From CADEEN01 sp035716845 (GTDB lineage Bacteria; Pseudomonadota; Gammaproteobacteria; Burkholderiales; Burkholderiaceae_C), in the NCBI GenBank assembly GCA_035716845.1, contig DASTJE010000163.1:1-39195 (forward strand): a stretch of DNA of 39,195 bases, in the 5' to 3' direction. The stretch's first letter is position 1, and the number at the start of each line of letters is the position of its first letter. Both the position numbers and the translations under genes were made by a program. Positions 22,405 to 30,826 of this stretch are shown here, in pieces. Below the pieces are notes generated by a model, which made no database searches, was not told the DNA's origin, and worked only from the letters and a program-made list of their open reading frames with translations.

Positions 22405-24468
22405 ATGGTCACCTACCCCCACCTGCTGGCCCCGCTGGATCTCGGATTCACCTCGCTGCGCAACCGCGTGCTGATGGGTTCGATGCACACGGGCCTGGAG
22501 GACGGCCGCAAGCACTTCGCGGCCATGGCCGCCTTCTACGCCGAACGTGCGCGCGGCGGCGTCGGGTTGATCGTGACGGGCGGCTTCGCCCCCAACCTCG
22601 AAGGCTGGGCCAAGCCCTTTGCCGGCACCCTGGCCACGCACGCGGCGGCGCGGCGCCATCGCCAGGTCACCGACGCGGTGCACGCCGAAGGCGGGAAGAT
22701 CGCCCTGCAGATCCTGCACACCGGGCGCTACGCGTACCAGCCCTTCGCGGTGGCGCCATCGCGCATCCAGAGCCCGATCTCGCCGTTCACGCCGCGCGAG
22801 CTCAGCGAGCGCGGCATCCAGCGCCAGATCCGCGCCTTCGTGCGTTGTGCCCAGCTCGCGCGCGAGGCCGGCTACGACGGCGTGGAGATCATGGGCAGCG
22901 AGGGCTACCTGATCAACCAGTTCCTGGTCGCCCACACCAACCACCGCAGCGACCGCTGGGGCGGCAGCTATGCCAACCGCATGCGGCTGCCGCTGGAGAT
23001 CGTGAGCAGGGTGCGCGAGGCGGTGGGCCCGGACTTCATCCTGATCTACCGCATCAGCCTGATCGACCTCATACCCGACGGCAGCAGCTGGCCCGAGGTG
23101 CTGGCGCTGGCACAGGCGGTGAGTGCCGCCGGTGCGACGATCCTCAACTCGGGCATCGGCTGGCACGAGGCGCGTGTGCCCACCATCGCCACCTCGGTGC
23201 CGCGTGCCGCCTTCGCCTGGGTGACGAAGAAGCTGCGCGAGGACCTGCGCGCCGCGGGCGTCGCGATCCCCGTCGTCACCAGCAACCGCATCAACACCCC
23301 CGAGACTGCCGAGCAGGTGCTCGCCGAGGGCTGCGCCGACATGGTCAGCCTGGCGCGGCCCTTCCTGGCCGACGCGGACTTCGTCGCCAAGGCCGCCGCC
23401 GGGCGCGCCGACGAGATCAACACCTGCATCGCCTGCAACCAGGCCTGCCTCGACCATACGTTCCAGAACCGGCTCGCGAGTTGCCTGGTCAACCCGCGCG
23501 CCGGCCACGAAACGACGCTCGTGATCCGCCCGGTCGGCACGCGCAGGCGCTATGCCGTGGTGGGGGCCGGGCCGGCCGGGTTGGCCGCGGCCACCACGCT
23601 GGCCGAGCGCGGCCATGCGGTGGACCTGTACGATGCCGCGCCGCAGATCGGCGGCCAGTTCAACCTGGCACGCCGCATCCCCGGCAAGGAAGAGTTCGCC
23701 GAGACGCTGCGCTACTACGCGCGACGCGTCGAGCGCACCGGCGTCGCGCTTCGCCTGGGCACGCGCGCAAGCGCCGAGTCGCTGGCGGCGGCGGGCTACG
23801 ACGCAGTGATCCTGGCCACCGGCGTCACGCCGCGCGATCCGCAGATCCCGGGCCAGGACACGCCGGGCGTCATCGGCTACGTCGACGCCATCCTCGGCCG
23901 CCAACCGGTGGGCCCGCGGGTGGCCGTGATCGGCGCGGGCGGCATCGGCTTCGACGTGGCCGAACTGCTGGTGCACGACGCGGCGCACCCGCCGCCCTCG
24001 CTCGACCTGGCCGCCTGGCGGCGCGAATGGGGTGTGGCCGATCCGTCCGAGGTGCGCGGCGGTGTCACGCGCGCCGCCCCGGGCGCCCCTGCACGGCAGG
24101 TGACGCTGTTGCAGCGCAAGCCCGGCAAGGTCGGTGCGGGACTGGGCAAGACCACCGGCTGGATCCACCGCAGCGCCCTGAAGCTGAAGGGGGTGGAGAT
24201 GGTCGCCGGGGTGAACTACGAGCGCATCGGCCCGCACCAAGGCGCGCTGGGTCTGTTCGTCACACACGGCCCGGAGCGGCGCGACGCGGAAGTGATCGCT
24301 TGCGACTCCGTCGTGCTGTGCGCCGGGCAAGAGCCCTTGCGCGAGCTGCAGGCTCCCCTGGTGGCCGCGGGCATGGCCGTGCACTTGATCGGCGGCGCGC
24401 ACGAGGCTCGCGAGCTCGACGCCAAGCGCGCGATCGACCAGGGTACCCGGCTGGCCGCGAGCCTCTAG
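22405..24468 (+). CDS. fadH: 2,4-dienoyl-CoA reductase FadH
   Basis: A 687-residue iron-sulfur flavoprotein that reduces 2,4-dienoyl-CoA with NADPH during beta-oxidation of unsaturated fatty acids. It follows the E. coli FadH sequence closely (672 residues): FMN-barrel start LDLGFTSLRNRVLMGSMHTGLE, substrate motif EIMGSEGYLINQFL with the catalytic tyrosine, and SGIGWHEAR with the active-site histidine. The 4Fe-4S cysteines are 341, 344, 348 and 360. The FAD (VVGAGPAGLAAA) and NADPH (VAVIGAGGIGFDVA) Rossmann motifs follow. ATG 22405 gives MVTYPHLLAPLDLG. The frame is open further upstream but without a family match. Confidence 0.96.
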   Translation: MVTYPHLLAPLDLGFTSLRNRVLMGSMHTGLEDGRKHFAAMAAFYAERARGGVGLIVTGGFAPNLEGWAKPFAGTLATHAAARRHRQVTDAVHAEGGKIALQILHTGRYAYQPFAVAPSRIQSPISPFTPRELSERGIQRQIRAFVRCAQLAREAGYDGVEIMGSEGYLINQFLVAHTNHRSDRWGGSYANRMRLPLEIVSRVREAVGPDFILIYRISLIDLIPDGSSWPEVLALAQAVSAAGATILNSGIGWHEARVPTIATSVPRAAFAWVTKKLREDLRAAGVAIPVVTSNRINTPETAEQVLAEGCADMVSLARPFLADADFVAKAAAGRADEINTCIACNQACLDHTFQNRLASCLVNPRAGHETTLVIRPVGTRRRYAVVGAGPAGLAAATTLAERGHAVDLYDAAPQIGGQFNLARRIPGKEEFAETLRYYARRVERTGVALRLGTRASAESLAAAGYDAVILATGVTPRDPQIPGQDTPGVIGYVDAILGRQPVGPRVAVIGAGGIGFDVAELLVHDAAHPPPSLDLAAWRREWGVADPSEVRGGVTRAAPGAPARQVTLLQRKPGKVGAGLGKTTGWIHRSALKLKGVEMVAGVNYERIGPHQGALGLFVTHGPERRDAEVIACDSVVLCAGQEPLRELQAPLVAAGMAVHLIGGAHEARELDAKRAIDQGTRLAASL

Positions 24469-24490
24469 GGCCGGTTCACACCCGCACGCC

Positions 24491-24739
24491 TCAGCGCGCG
24501 GCCTGTGCGCTGGGCAGGCCCGCCGCTGCGGGCCACTCGGACTCGATCACGTCGAGGCCGGTCTGCAATTCGTAGCTCGATTCATGGAAGCCCCCCGCCC
24601 GCGCCGCGCGCTCGCGCGCAGCAGCGGACTCGGCGCCGGGCAGGCCGGTGACCATGACCGGCGCGGGCAGCGCCACGCCGGGAGCGGGGACCGCGCGCGG
24701 AATCAAGGGGTGGGCGCGCGACGAGGGCATGCGGGCCAT
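24491..24739 (-). CDS. Small protein, paralogue of the one at 22100-22327
   Basis: An 82-residue protein (MARMPSSRAHPLIPRAVPAP at the start) with a proline/alanine-rich first half and the shared motif GGFHESSYELQTGLDVIESE. Together with its partner it brackets fadH, both on the minus strand. ATG 24739 is the best-placed start, although no Shine-Dalgarno is visible; ATG 24808 is upstream. Function unknown. Confidence 0.6.
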   Translation of the reverse strand: MARMPSSRAHPLIPRAVPAPGVALPAPVMVTGLPGAESAAARERAARAGGFHESSYELQTGLDVIESEWPAAAGLPSAQAAR

Positions 24740-24855
24740 GAGGGGCGAATATGTGCTGCAAGCGTCCGCGCAACTATCGACCATCGCCGGCGGCGCGTCC
24801 AACCCCATTCGCGGGGGTGGCCGAGCGGTCGCGTCAAGAGGGAATGACCACCGGC

Positions 24856-24875
24856 GCCGTGACGCGTGTCACGGC
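24856..24875. promoter_or_regulatory. Palindrome GCCGTGAC-GCGT-GTCACGGC, candidate Crp-type operator
   Basis: Perfect 8-bp arms around a 4-bp centre contain GTGA-N6-TCAC, the same layout as at 12070-12087. It lies 111 bp upstream of the gene at 24987. It may serve the Crp-type regulator of this window or another family member; a hairpin role is possible. Confidence 0.5.
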
Positions 24876-24986
24876 ACAGCCGCGTTCGTCGCCAATTGGC
24901 CGTGGCATCGCCCTCTATTCGCGCGGCCGCCAGCCCATGCGTGCCGATAAGGTGTCCACCACGCTGTCGATCACGAGGTGCCCACG

Positions 24987-25313
24987 ATGAATGCCTACGC
25001 TCCTGCACAGTTCCGCACCGCCGCCCCTGCTCCCGAGACCGGCTTCGAGTGGGAGGAACTGCCCTCGCTCACCGGCGTGGTACTGCGCCGGCATCTGCCG
25101 CCGGGTTCGTACGAACTGGCCTCCGACCTGGTGGCCGAAGCGCGCGAGCGCCTGCGCAGCGAGCCGCCGGCCACGCCGGTATGGACCGAAACCGTCCCGG
25201 CAGTGCTCGATCCGCTGATGCCCTCGGCACCGCTGGCCGACACGCAGATCGACGGGCTGGCCGCGCGCGAGATCGTCGAGCCCGACCTGTTCCGGATCTT
25301 CTTCGGACGCTGA
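24987..25313 (+). CDS. Hypothetical protein, 108 residues
   Basis: ATG 24987 has GAGG nine bases upstream; an in-frame GTG lies at 24978. The product (MNAYAPAQFRTAAPAPETGF...) is acidic, without signal peptide or membrane helix, has SYELASDLVAEARERLRSEPPATPVW in the middle and ends in EIVEPDLFRIFFGR. The hydrophobic FRIFF end could be a docking tail. I recognise no family. A Crp-type palindrome sits in the upstream gap and the next gene is convergent. Confidence 0.65.
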   Translation: MNAYAPAQFRTAAPAPETGFEWEELPSLTGVVLRRHLPPGSYELASDLVAEARERLRSEPPATPVWTETVPAVLDPLMPSAPLADTQIDGLAAREIVEPDLFRIFFGR

Positions 25314-25337
25314 GCGCCGCCAGCCCGCTCGCGCCCG

Positions 25338-27032
25338 TCACGCCGCCGTGTCTTCGCGCGCGGGCGTCGCGGCGCCGGCGCTCACGGTACGGTTGCGCCC
25401 GTCCCTCTTGGCGGCGAGCAGGCAGGCATCGGCCTCGCGCAGCAACGCGTGTGCGTCGGCACCCGCCTCGCCGCGCGCCACGCCCAGGCTCAGCGTGACC
25501 GCCAGCCCTGGCTCGATGGCCGTCCAGTCGTGCTGCTCGACGGCCTGCCGGATGCGCTCGCAGGCCGAATATGCATCGCCCAGAGAAGCCTCGGCAAAGA
25601 CCAGCACGAACTCCTCGCCCCCGTAGCGCGCCACCAGATCCTGCGCGCGGTGGTGCCGGTGCAGGATCGACCCCACCGCCGCGAGCACACGGTCGCCCGT
25701 GGCATGGCTGTAGCGGTCGTTGATCGACTTGAAGCGGTCGACGTCCGCCACCCCGATCGAGCAGCCGCTGGCCAACGTGGCGTGGGCCGACAGCCAGCGC
25801 TCGAGCCGGCGCCGGTTCGGCAGCCCCGTCAGCGCATCCTCGTAGGCCAGCCGGTCGAGCTCCGCGGCCTGGCGCGCCAGGCTCTGGTTCTCGCCCGACA
25901 GTTCCGCGGCCCGGCGCCGGTGCGCCTCGATCTCACGCTGCGCGCGCGCCACTTCCTCGCGCGCGGCCAGGCGCAGGGCTTGCCTCCGTGCGGAGTCGTC
26001 CTGCAACTGCCGGTCGAGCTCGTGAAAGCGCTTGAAGCACAGCAGCGCTTCGGCCGGGCGCCCGGCGCCTTCGTGCAAGCGCGACAACTCGAGTTCGGCC
26101 GCCGCCTGGCGTGGCTTGAGCCCGAGCTGCGCCGCATCGTCGCGGGCCCGCACCAGCAGCGCAAGCGCCTCGTCGTGAAGACCCAGCTCGCGGTGGGCGC
26201 TGCCCAGCGACACCAGTGACTGCAGCTCGTCCTGACGTGCGCCTTGGCGGCTGAAGATCTCCAGGGACTGCGTCTCGCTGTCGATCAGGCGCCGATGGTC
26301 GCCGAGCAGGCCGTAGGCGAGTCCGAGGTTGGCATGCGACTGCGCCAGCAGCAGCTGATTGCCTTCGGCACGCGCCAGCGCGATCGCCTCCTCGAACATC
26401 GGCAAGGCCGCGGCCACATGCTCGTGGCGCGCCGGACTGCCTGCCGCCGCGCCCTCCGCCCGACGGCACTCCAGCACGGCCAGGCTGTTCAGGTTGGTCG
26501 CCACCGCATTGCGGTCGCCCTGCTCGCGATGGATCGCCAGCGCGCGCATGTAATGGTCGTGCGCGGCGTCGAGATCGCCCAGTCGTGTGCAGGCCATCGC
26601 CAGGCACCGCATCACGCGCGCACCGATCTGCGCGTCCGCAAGATCGCCGATCGTCGCCAGCGCCTGTTCGAACAACGCGAGCGCGGCGCCGAAGTCGCCC
26701 ACGCCCAGGTGCACGTGTCCGCACTGCAGCAAGGCCTCGGCCACGCGCGAGGCGTTGCCCCGCGAGCGGAACAACGTCTCGGCATCGGCAAGGGCCGCCA
26801 GCGCGCGCTGGTGCTCCGCGAGCAGCCTGCAGGACTGGCCCACCAGCAGCAGCGCTTCGGCTCGGTCGGCCGAGTCCGGCTCGCCGCGGGCGAGCACGAG
26901 CGCGGCCTCGGCGCTCGACAAGGCCTCCCTCAGCGCGCCGGAGTCCAGCTGCCGACGGCCATGCTCGATCAACGCGGAAGCTGATGCCGGCAAGGGTTCC
27001 ACTCCACTGGGCCTCGAGCCCCTGCGCTTCAC
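25338..27032 (-). CDS. Cytosolic diguanylate cyclase with TPR sensor region
   Basis: A 564-residue protein (from GTG 27032) that should make cyclic di-GMP from two GTP. About residues 15-390 are helical repeats of the TPR type (RVAEALLQCGHVHLGVGDFGAALALFEQAL, ANLGLAYGLLGD, ELQSLVSLGSAHRELGLHDEAL). A coiled coil precedes the GGDEF domain with DALTGLPNRRRLERWL, VDRFKSINDRYSHATGDRVL and the active site GGEEF. The inhibitory I-site RxxD is present five residues before it (RAQD-LVARY-GGEEF). No signal peptide or membrane helix was found. A second GTG at 27002 is an alternative start; a TATAGT sequence just before 27032 resembles a -10 element, which would favour the downstream start. Confidence 0.9.
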   Translation of the reverse strand: MKRRGSRPSGVEPLPASASALIEHGRRQLDSGALREALSSAEAALVLARGEPDSADRAEALLLVGQSCRLLAEHQRALAALADAETLFRSRGNASRVAEALLQCGHVHLGVGDFGAALALFEQALATIGDLADAQIGARVMRCLAMACTRLGDLDAAHDHYMRALAIHREQGDRNAVATNLNSLAVLECRRAEGAAAGSPARHEHVAAALPMFEEAIALARAEGNQLLLAQSHANLGLAYGLLGDHRRLIDSETQSLEIFSRQGARQDELQSLVSLGSAHRELGLHDEALALLVRARDDAAQLGLKPRQAAAELELSRLHEGAGRPAEALLCFKRFHELDRQLQDDSARRQALRLAAREEVARAQREIEAHRRRAAELSGENQSLARQAAELDRLAYEDALTGLPNRRRLERWLSAHATLASGCSIGVADVDRFKSINDRYSHATGDRVLAAVGSILHRHHRAQDLVARYGGEEFVLVFAEASLGDAYSACERIRQAVEQHDWTAIEPGLAVTLSLGVARGEAGADAHALLREADACLLAAKRDGRNRTVSAGAATPAREDTAA

Positions 27033-27157
27033 TATAGCCCCGCGTGGCGGTCGGCGAGGCGGGCCACGTACCGCATGGCGCCGTCGACCTCGCGGCCCAC
27101 CGGGGTCGGGGTTTGCGACAGGCGGCCGACGCACCACCGGTCGGGACAATCGACGCG

Positions 27158-27769
27158 ATGGCCGCCATCGACACCGTCGTCTTCGACATCGGCAACGTCC
27201 TCATTCCCTGGAACGCACGCTGGCTGTTCCGCAAGCTGCTGCCCGACGATGCCGCAGTGGACCGCTTCATGGACGAGGTGGACTTCGTGTCCTGGAACCG
27301 CGCGCACGACGCCGGCCAGCCCTTTGCCGAGGGCATTGCACGCCACGGCGCCGCGTTCCCGCACTACCGCCCCCTTTTCGAGGCCTTCTTCGAGCGCTGG
27401 GTCGAGACCATCGGCGAGCCGATCGAAGGGTCCGTCGCGCTCGCGCGCAGGCTGCGCACGTCGGGCTACCGCACCCTGGCCCTGACCAACTTCTCGGCCG
27501 AGACCTTTCCGCGGGCGTTGCAGCGGCACCCGTTCCTGGCCGAATTCGAGGGCATCGTGGTGTCCGGCCACGAAGGGCTGATGAAGCCCGAGCCCGCCAT
27601 CTACCGCCGCCTGTGCGAACGCTACCGGGTGGACCCGGCGCGCGCCGTGTTCATCGACGACGCGTCGGCCAACGTGGAAGGCGCGCGCGCGATCGGCATG
27701 CACGGCGTGCAATTCGAGTCGCCGGCGCAGCTGGTCCTCGACCTGCGCGCACTCGGCGTCGCGGCCTGA
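27158..27769 (+). CDS. HAD family phosphatase, YihX-like
   Basis: A 203-residue HAD hydrolase. Motif I reads VVFDIGNVLIPWN, where Asp+2 is Gly, as in YihX (alpha-D-glucose-1-phosphate phosphatase). Motif II is ALTNFS, then KPEPAIYRRL (motif III lysine) and FIDDASANVEGARAIGMHGVQF (motif IV, close to the YihX pattern). A cap insertion lies between motifs I and II. ATG 27158 was chosen because it directly precedes the hydrophobic strand of motif I. The nucleotidyltransferase gene starts 1 bp after the stop, so both probably act on related sugar-phosphate substrates. Confidence 0.9.
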   Translation: MAAIDTVVFDIGNVLIPWNARWLFRKLLPDDAAVDRFMDEVDFVSWNRAHDAGQPFAEGIARHGAAFPHYRPLFEAFFERWVETIGEPIEGSVALARRLRTSGYRTLALTNFSAETFPRALQRHPFLAEFEGIVVSGHEGLMKPEPAIYRRLCERYRVDPARAVFIDDASANVEGARAIGMHGVQFESPAQLVLDLRALGVAA

Positions 27770-27770
27770 G

Positions 27771-28703
27771 ATGGCCGCTGCAGGGCCCACGCTGCTGGTG
27801 CTCGCGGCGGGCCTCGGCAGCCGCTTCGGCAGCCTCAAGCAGAGCGCGCCGATGGGGCCCGGCGGCCAGACGCTCGTCGACTACGCGGTGTTCGACGCGT
27901 ACCGCGCGGGCTTCGCGCGCGTCGTGTTCGTGCTCGGCGCTTCCTTCGCCGAAGAGTTCACGGCGCGCGCTGTCGCGCGCTACGGCACGGCCTTGCGCGT
28001 GGACTGCGTGCTGCAGCGGCCGGACGACCTGCCGGCCGCATTCGCGCCGCCGGCCGGCCGGCACCGACCCTGGGGCACCACCCACGCCGTGCTGGCGGCG
28101 CGCGACGTGCTCGACGGCCCCTTCGGCGTGATCAACGCCGACGACTTCTACGGCCGCGACGCCTACGGCCGCGTGGCCGCGTTCTTCGCGGGCCCTGCCG
28201 CGGCGTCGCCGGTGCCCGGCGCGCCGGCGCACTGGTGCATGGTGGGCTATCGCCTCGACCGGACCCTGTCGGACCACGGCGGCGTCAACCGGGGCATCTG
28301 CATGCAGCGCGAGGGCCGGCTGGTGTCCGTCGAGGAACACCGCGACATCGTGGCCGAAGGTCCGGGCCGCTGCCGGGGCCTGAACGCGCGCGGCGAGCGC
28401 GTCGCGATCGCCGGCAGCGCGCTCGCGTCCATGAACTTCTGGGGCTTCACGCCGGACGTGTTCGAACCGATGCAGCGCTGCTTCGCGGACTTCCTGCGCC
28501 AGCACGGCCATCGGGACGATGCCGAGTGCTACATCCCCAGCGTCGTCGATACACTGGTCCGCACGGGCCAGGCGGATTGCCGCATCCTGCCCACCGACGC
28601 GCCGTGGTTCGGCGTGACGTACGCGCAGGACACGGCAGGCACCGCACGACGCCTGCACGAGCTCGCCGGCGACGGCACCTACCCGCACGCACTCTGGCCC
28701 TGA
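27771..28703 (+). CDS. Nucleotidyltransferase, GT-A fold (sugar-phosphate NTP transferase type)
   Basis: A 310-residue protein with the nucleotidyltransferase signature LVLAAGLGSRFGSLKQSAPMGPGGQTLVDY (G-x-G-x-R-x-G plus Lys), the central FGVINADDFYGRDAYGRVA and SMNFWGFTPDVFEPM. These proteins transfer a nucleotidyl group from NTP to a sugar or alcohol phosphate. The exact substrate is unknown. Coupling with the YihX-like phosphatase one base upstream suggests a glucose-1-phosphate-like compound. The next gene (binding protein) starts 40 bp later with GAAGGAG. Confidence 0.85.
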   Translation: MAAAGPTLLVLAAGLGSRFGSLKQSAPMGPGGQTLVDYAVFDAYRAGFARVVFVLGASFAEEFTARAVARYGTALRVDCVLQRPDDLPAAFAPPAGRHRPWGTTHAVLAARDVLDGPFGVINADDFYGRDAYGRVAAFFAGPAAASPVPGAPAHWCMVGYRLDRTLSDHGGVNRGICMQREGRLVSVEEHRDIVAEGPGRCRGLNARGERVAIAGSALASMNFWGFTPDVFEPMQRCFADFLRQHGHRDDAECYIPSVVDTLVRTGQADCRILPTDAPWFGVTYAQDTAGTARRLHELAGDGTYPHALWP

Positions 28704-28743
28704 CGCGCGCCACCGAAGACCATCCCCGAAGGAGAAACCGCCC

Positions 28744-29724
28744 ATGAACGCGATCCGCAAGCTCTCGGCCGCCCTGGCGCTCGGCGCCGCGCTGGCCCTG
28801 CCCGCGCAGGCCCAGGACAAGGTCACGATCTACTCGGCGGCGCCGCAGGACCTGCTCGACCAGGTGATCCCGGCCTTCGAGAAGGCGGCCAAGCTCAAGG
28901 TGGACGTGATCAAGGGCGGCTCCGGCGACCTGATCAACCGCCTCAAGGCCGAGGCCGGCCGCAGCACGGCGGATGTCCTGTTCAGCGTCTCCACCGACGT
29001 GGTCGAGGCCAACGGCAAGCTCTTCACCAAGTTCGCGCCGGACAACGTCAAGTACCTCGCCGACGCGTTCAAGGTCAACGACGCCGCGATCCCCTTCACG
29101 GCCGTGGCCACCGCGTTCGGCGTCAACACCAAGCTGCTGACGCCGGCGCAGTACCCCAAGACCTGGGCCGACCTCGGCAATCCGATCTACAAGGGCAAGA
29201 TCTCCGCCGGGCGCCCGGACAAGTCCGGCTCGGCCTACATCCAGCTCGCGCTGATCCTGCAGATCCACGGCGAGGACAAGGGCTGGGGCGTCTACAGCAA
29301 GATCCTCGACAACACCGTGCTGTCCAACAGTTCGGGCGCCGTGTCCAAGTTCGTCAACGACGGCGAGGCCATGGTCGGGCTTTCCAACGAGGACACGCTG
29401 CTGCGCTACAAGGTGGGCGGCGGCCCGGTGGAACTTCTCTACCCCGCCGACGGCACCTCGGCCATCGCCGACGTGATGGCGCTCACCGCCAACCCCGCCA
29501 ATCCGCAGGGCGGCCGCGCCTTCATCAACTTCATGCTGTCGAAGGAGGCGCAGGAGATCCTCGACGCCGCGGGCCGCCGCTCGGTGCGCGCCGACGTGGC
29601 GTCGAAGAACGCGCTGACCCCGCTGGCCAGGCTCAAGCTCGTGAAGTACGACGACGACTGGGCCGGCGCCAACCGCGCGCGCATCCTGGCCAGGTGGAAC
29701 GACCTGCTGCTCAACAAGAAGTAG
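28744..29724 (+). CDS. Periplasmic binding protein of an iron- or phosphonate-type ABC importer
   Basis: A 326-residue exported protein: signal peptide MNAIRKLSAALALGAALALPAQAQ, mature start DKVTIYSAAPQDLLDQVIPAFEKAAK. The type is that of FbpA/AfuA (ferric) and PhnS (2-aminoethylphosphonate) binding proteins: STADVLFSVSTDVV, ISAGRPDKSGSAYIQL, VGLSNEDTLLRYK and YPADGTSAIADVMALT. The two adjacent tyrosines used by FbpA to hold iron were not seen, so the cargo cannot be fixed. GAAGGAG precedes ATG 28744. It leads a three-gene importer operon. Confidence 0.9.
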   Translation: MNAIRKLSAALALGAALALPAQAQDKVTIYSAAPQDLLDQVIPAFEKAAKLKVDVIKGGSGDLINRLKAEAGRSTADVLFSVSTDVVEANGKLFTKFAPDNVKYLADAFKVNDAAIPFTAVATAFGVNTKLLTPAQYPKTWADLGNPIYKGKISAGRPDKSGSAYIQLALILQIHGEDKGWGVYSKILDNTVLSNSSGAVSKFVNDGEAMVGLSNEDTLLRYKVGGGPVELLYPADGTSAIADVMALTANPANPQGGRAFINFMLSKEAQEILDAAGRRSVRADVASKNALTPLARLKLVKYDDDWAGANRARILARWNDLLLNKK

Positions 29725-29746
29725 GCCGCCGCCGGCACCGCCGCCC

Positions 29747-30826
29747 ATGTCGCATGTCCAGCTGCGCCAGATCCGCAAGGCTTACGGCGCGCATGTCGCG
29801 CTGAAGGACGTCAGCCTCGAGATCGAGCGCGGCGCGTTCTTCACCCTGCTGGGCCCCAGCGGCTGCGGCAAGACCACGCTGCTGCGCGCGATCGCCGGCT
29901 TCAACCCGCAGGACGCCGGCGAGATCCTGCTCGAGGGGCAGTCCATCGGGCACCTGGGCGCCAACCAGCGCTCGATCGGCATGGTGTTCCAGGACTACGC
30001 GGTGTTCCCGCACCTGAGCGTGTTCGACAACGTGGCCTTCGGCCTGGTGCAGCGCAAGTGCCCGCCGGCCGAGATCCGCGAGCGCGTGCAGGCGATCCTG
30101 GCCACGGTGCAGCTGGCCGAGCAGGCGGCGCGCATGCCGCACCAGCTGAGCGGCGGCCAGCAGCAGCGGGTGGGCCTGGCGCGGGCCCTGGTGATCCGGC
30201 CCAAGGTGCTGCTGATGGACGAGCCGCTGTCCAACCTGGACGCCAAGCTGCGGGTCGACCTGCGGCGCGACATCCGCGCGCTGCAGCAGTCGCTGGCGAT
30301 CACCACCGTGTACGTGACGCACGACCAGGAGGAGGCGCTGTCCGTCTCCGACCGCGTGTGCGTGATGCACGACGGCGTGGTGCAGCAGGTCGACACGCCC
30401 TGGGCCATCTACAACCGCCCGGCCAACCGCTTCGTGGCCACCTTCGTCGGCAGCAACAACTTCCTGCCGGTGGACTTCGACAGCGAAGGCCGCGCGCTGG
30501 TGCTGGGCCAGGCGCTCGGCCTGCCCGCGTCGGTGCGCGATGTGGGGCGCGGCGCCGTGGCGGCCGTGCGGCCGGAGAAGGTGCGCGTCGATCGCGCGCT
30601 CGACGAGCCCGGCGTGCAGGTGGCGGCCACCGTGCGCCAGACCATGTTCGCCGGCCGCGAGCTGCAGCTCACGGTCGAGATCGAGGGCCATGGCCTGCTC
30701 GACGCACTCGCCGAGCCGAGCGAGGTGATGATGGCCCGCCGCCCGGGCGAGCGGGTCGCCGTGGGCATGGCCGCGCGCGACCTGGTCTGCTTCGCCCCCG
30801 GCGACACCGGAGCACGCGTGTCGTGA
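29747..30826 (+). CDS. ABC importer ATPase (FbpC/PotA type)
   Basis: A 359-residue ATPase with Walker A GPSGCGKTT, Q-loop VFQDY, signature LSGGQQQRVGLARAL, Walker B VLLMDEPLSNLDAKLR and switch histidine in VTHDQEEALSVSDR. A C-terminal TOBE-type regulatory domain follows (VAAVRPEKVRVD). The usual C-terminal domain suggests FbpC- or PhnT-like function. The stop codon overlaps the permease start (GTGA). Confidence 0.95.
   Translation: MSHVQLRQIRKAYGAHVALKDVSLEIERGAFFTLLGPSGCGKTTLLRAIAGFNPQDAGEILLEGQSIGHLGANQRSIGMVFQDYAVFPHLSVFDNVAFGLVQRKCPPAEIRERVQAILATVQLAEQAARMPHQLSGGQQQRVGLARALVIRPKVLLMDEPLSNLDAKLRVDLRRDIRALQQSLAITTVYVTHDQEEALSVSDRVCVMHDGVVQQVDTPWAIYNRPANRFVATFVGSNNFLPVDFDSEGRALVLGQALGLPASVRDVGRGAVAAVRPEKVRVDRALDEPGVQVAATVRQTMFAGRELQLTVEIEGHGLLDALAEPSEVMMARRPGERVAVGMAARDLVCFAPGDTGARVS

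Noticed and set aside
24811..24830. gcgggggtggccgagcggtc resembles the 5' end of a serine or leucine tRNA
   Set aside because: No anticodon stem, T-arm (GGTTCGA) or matching acceptor end follows; only the D-arm-like start is there.
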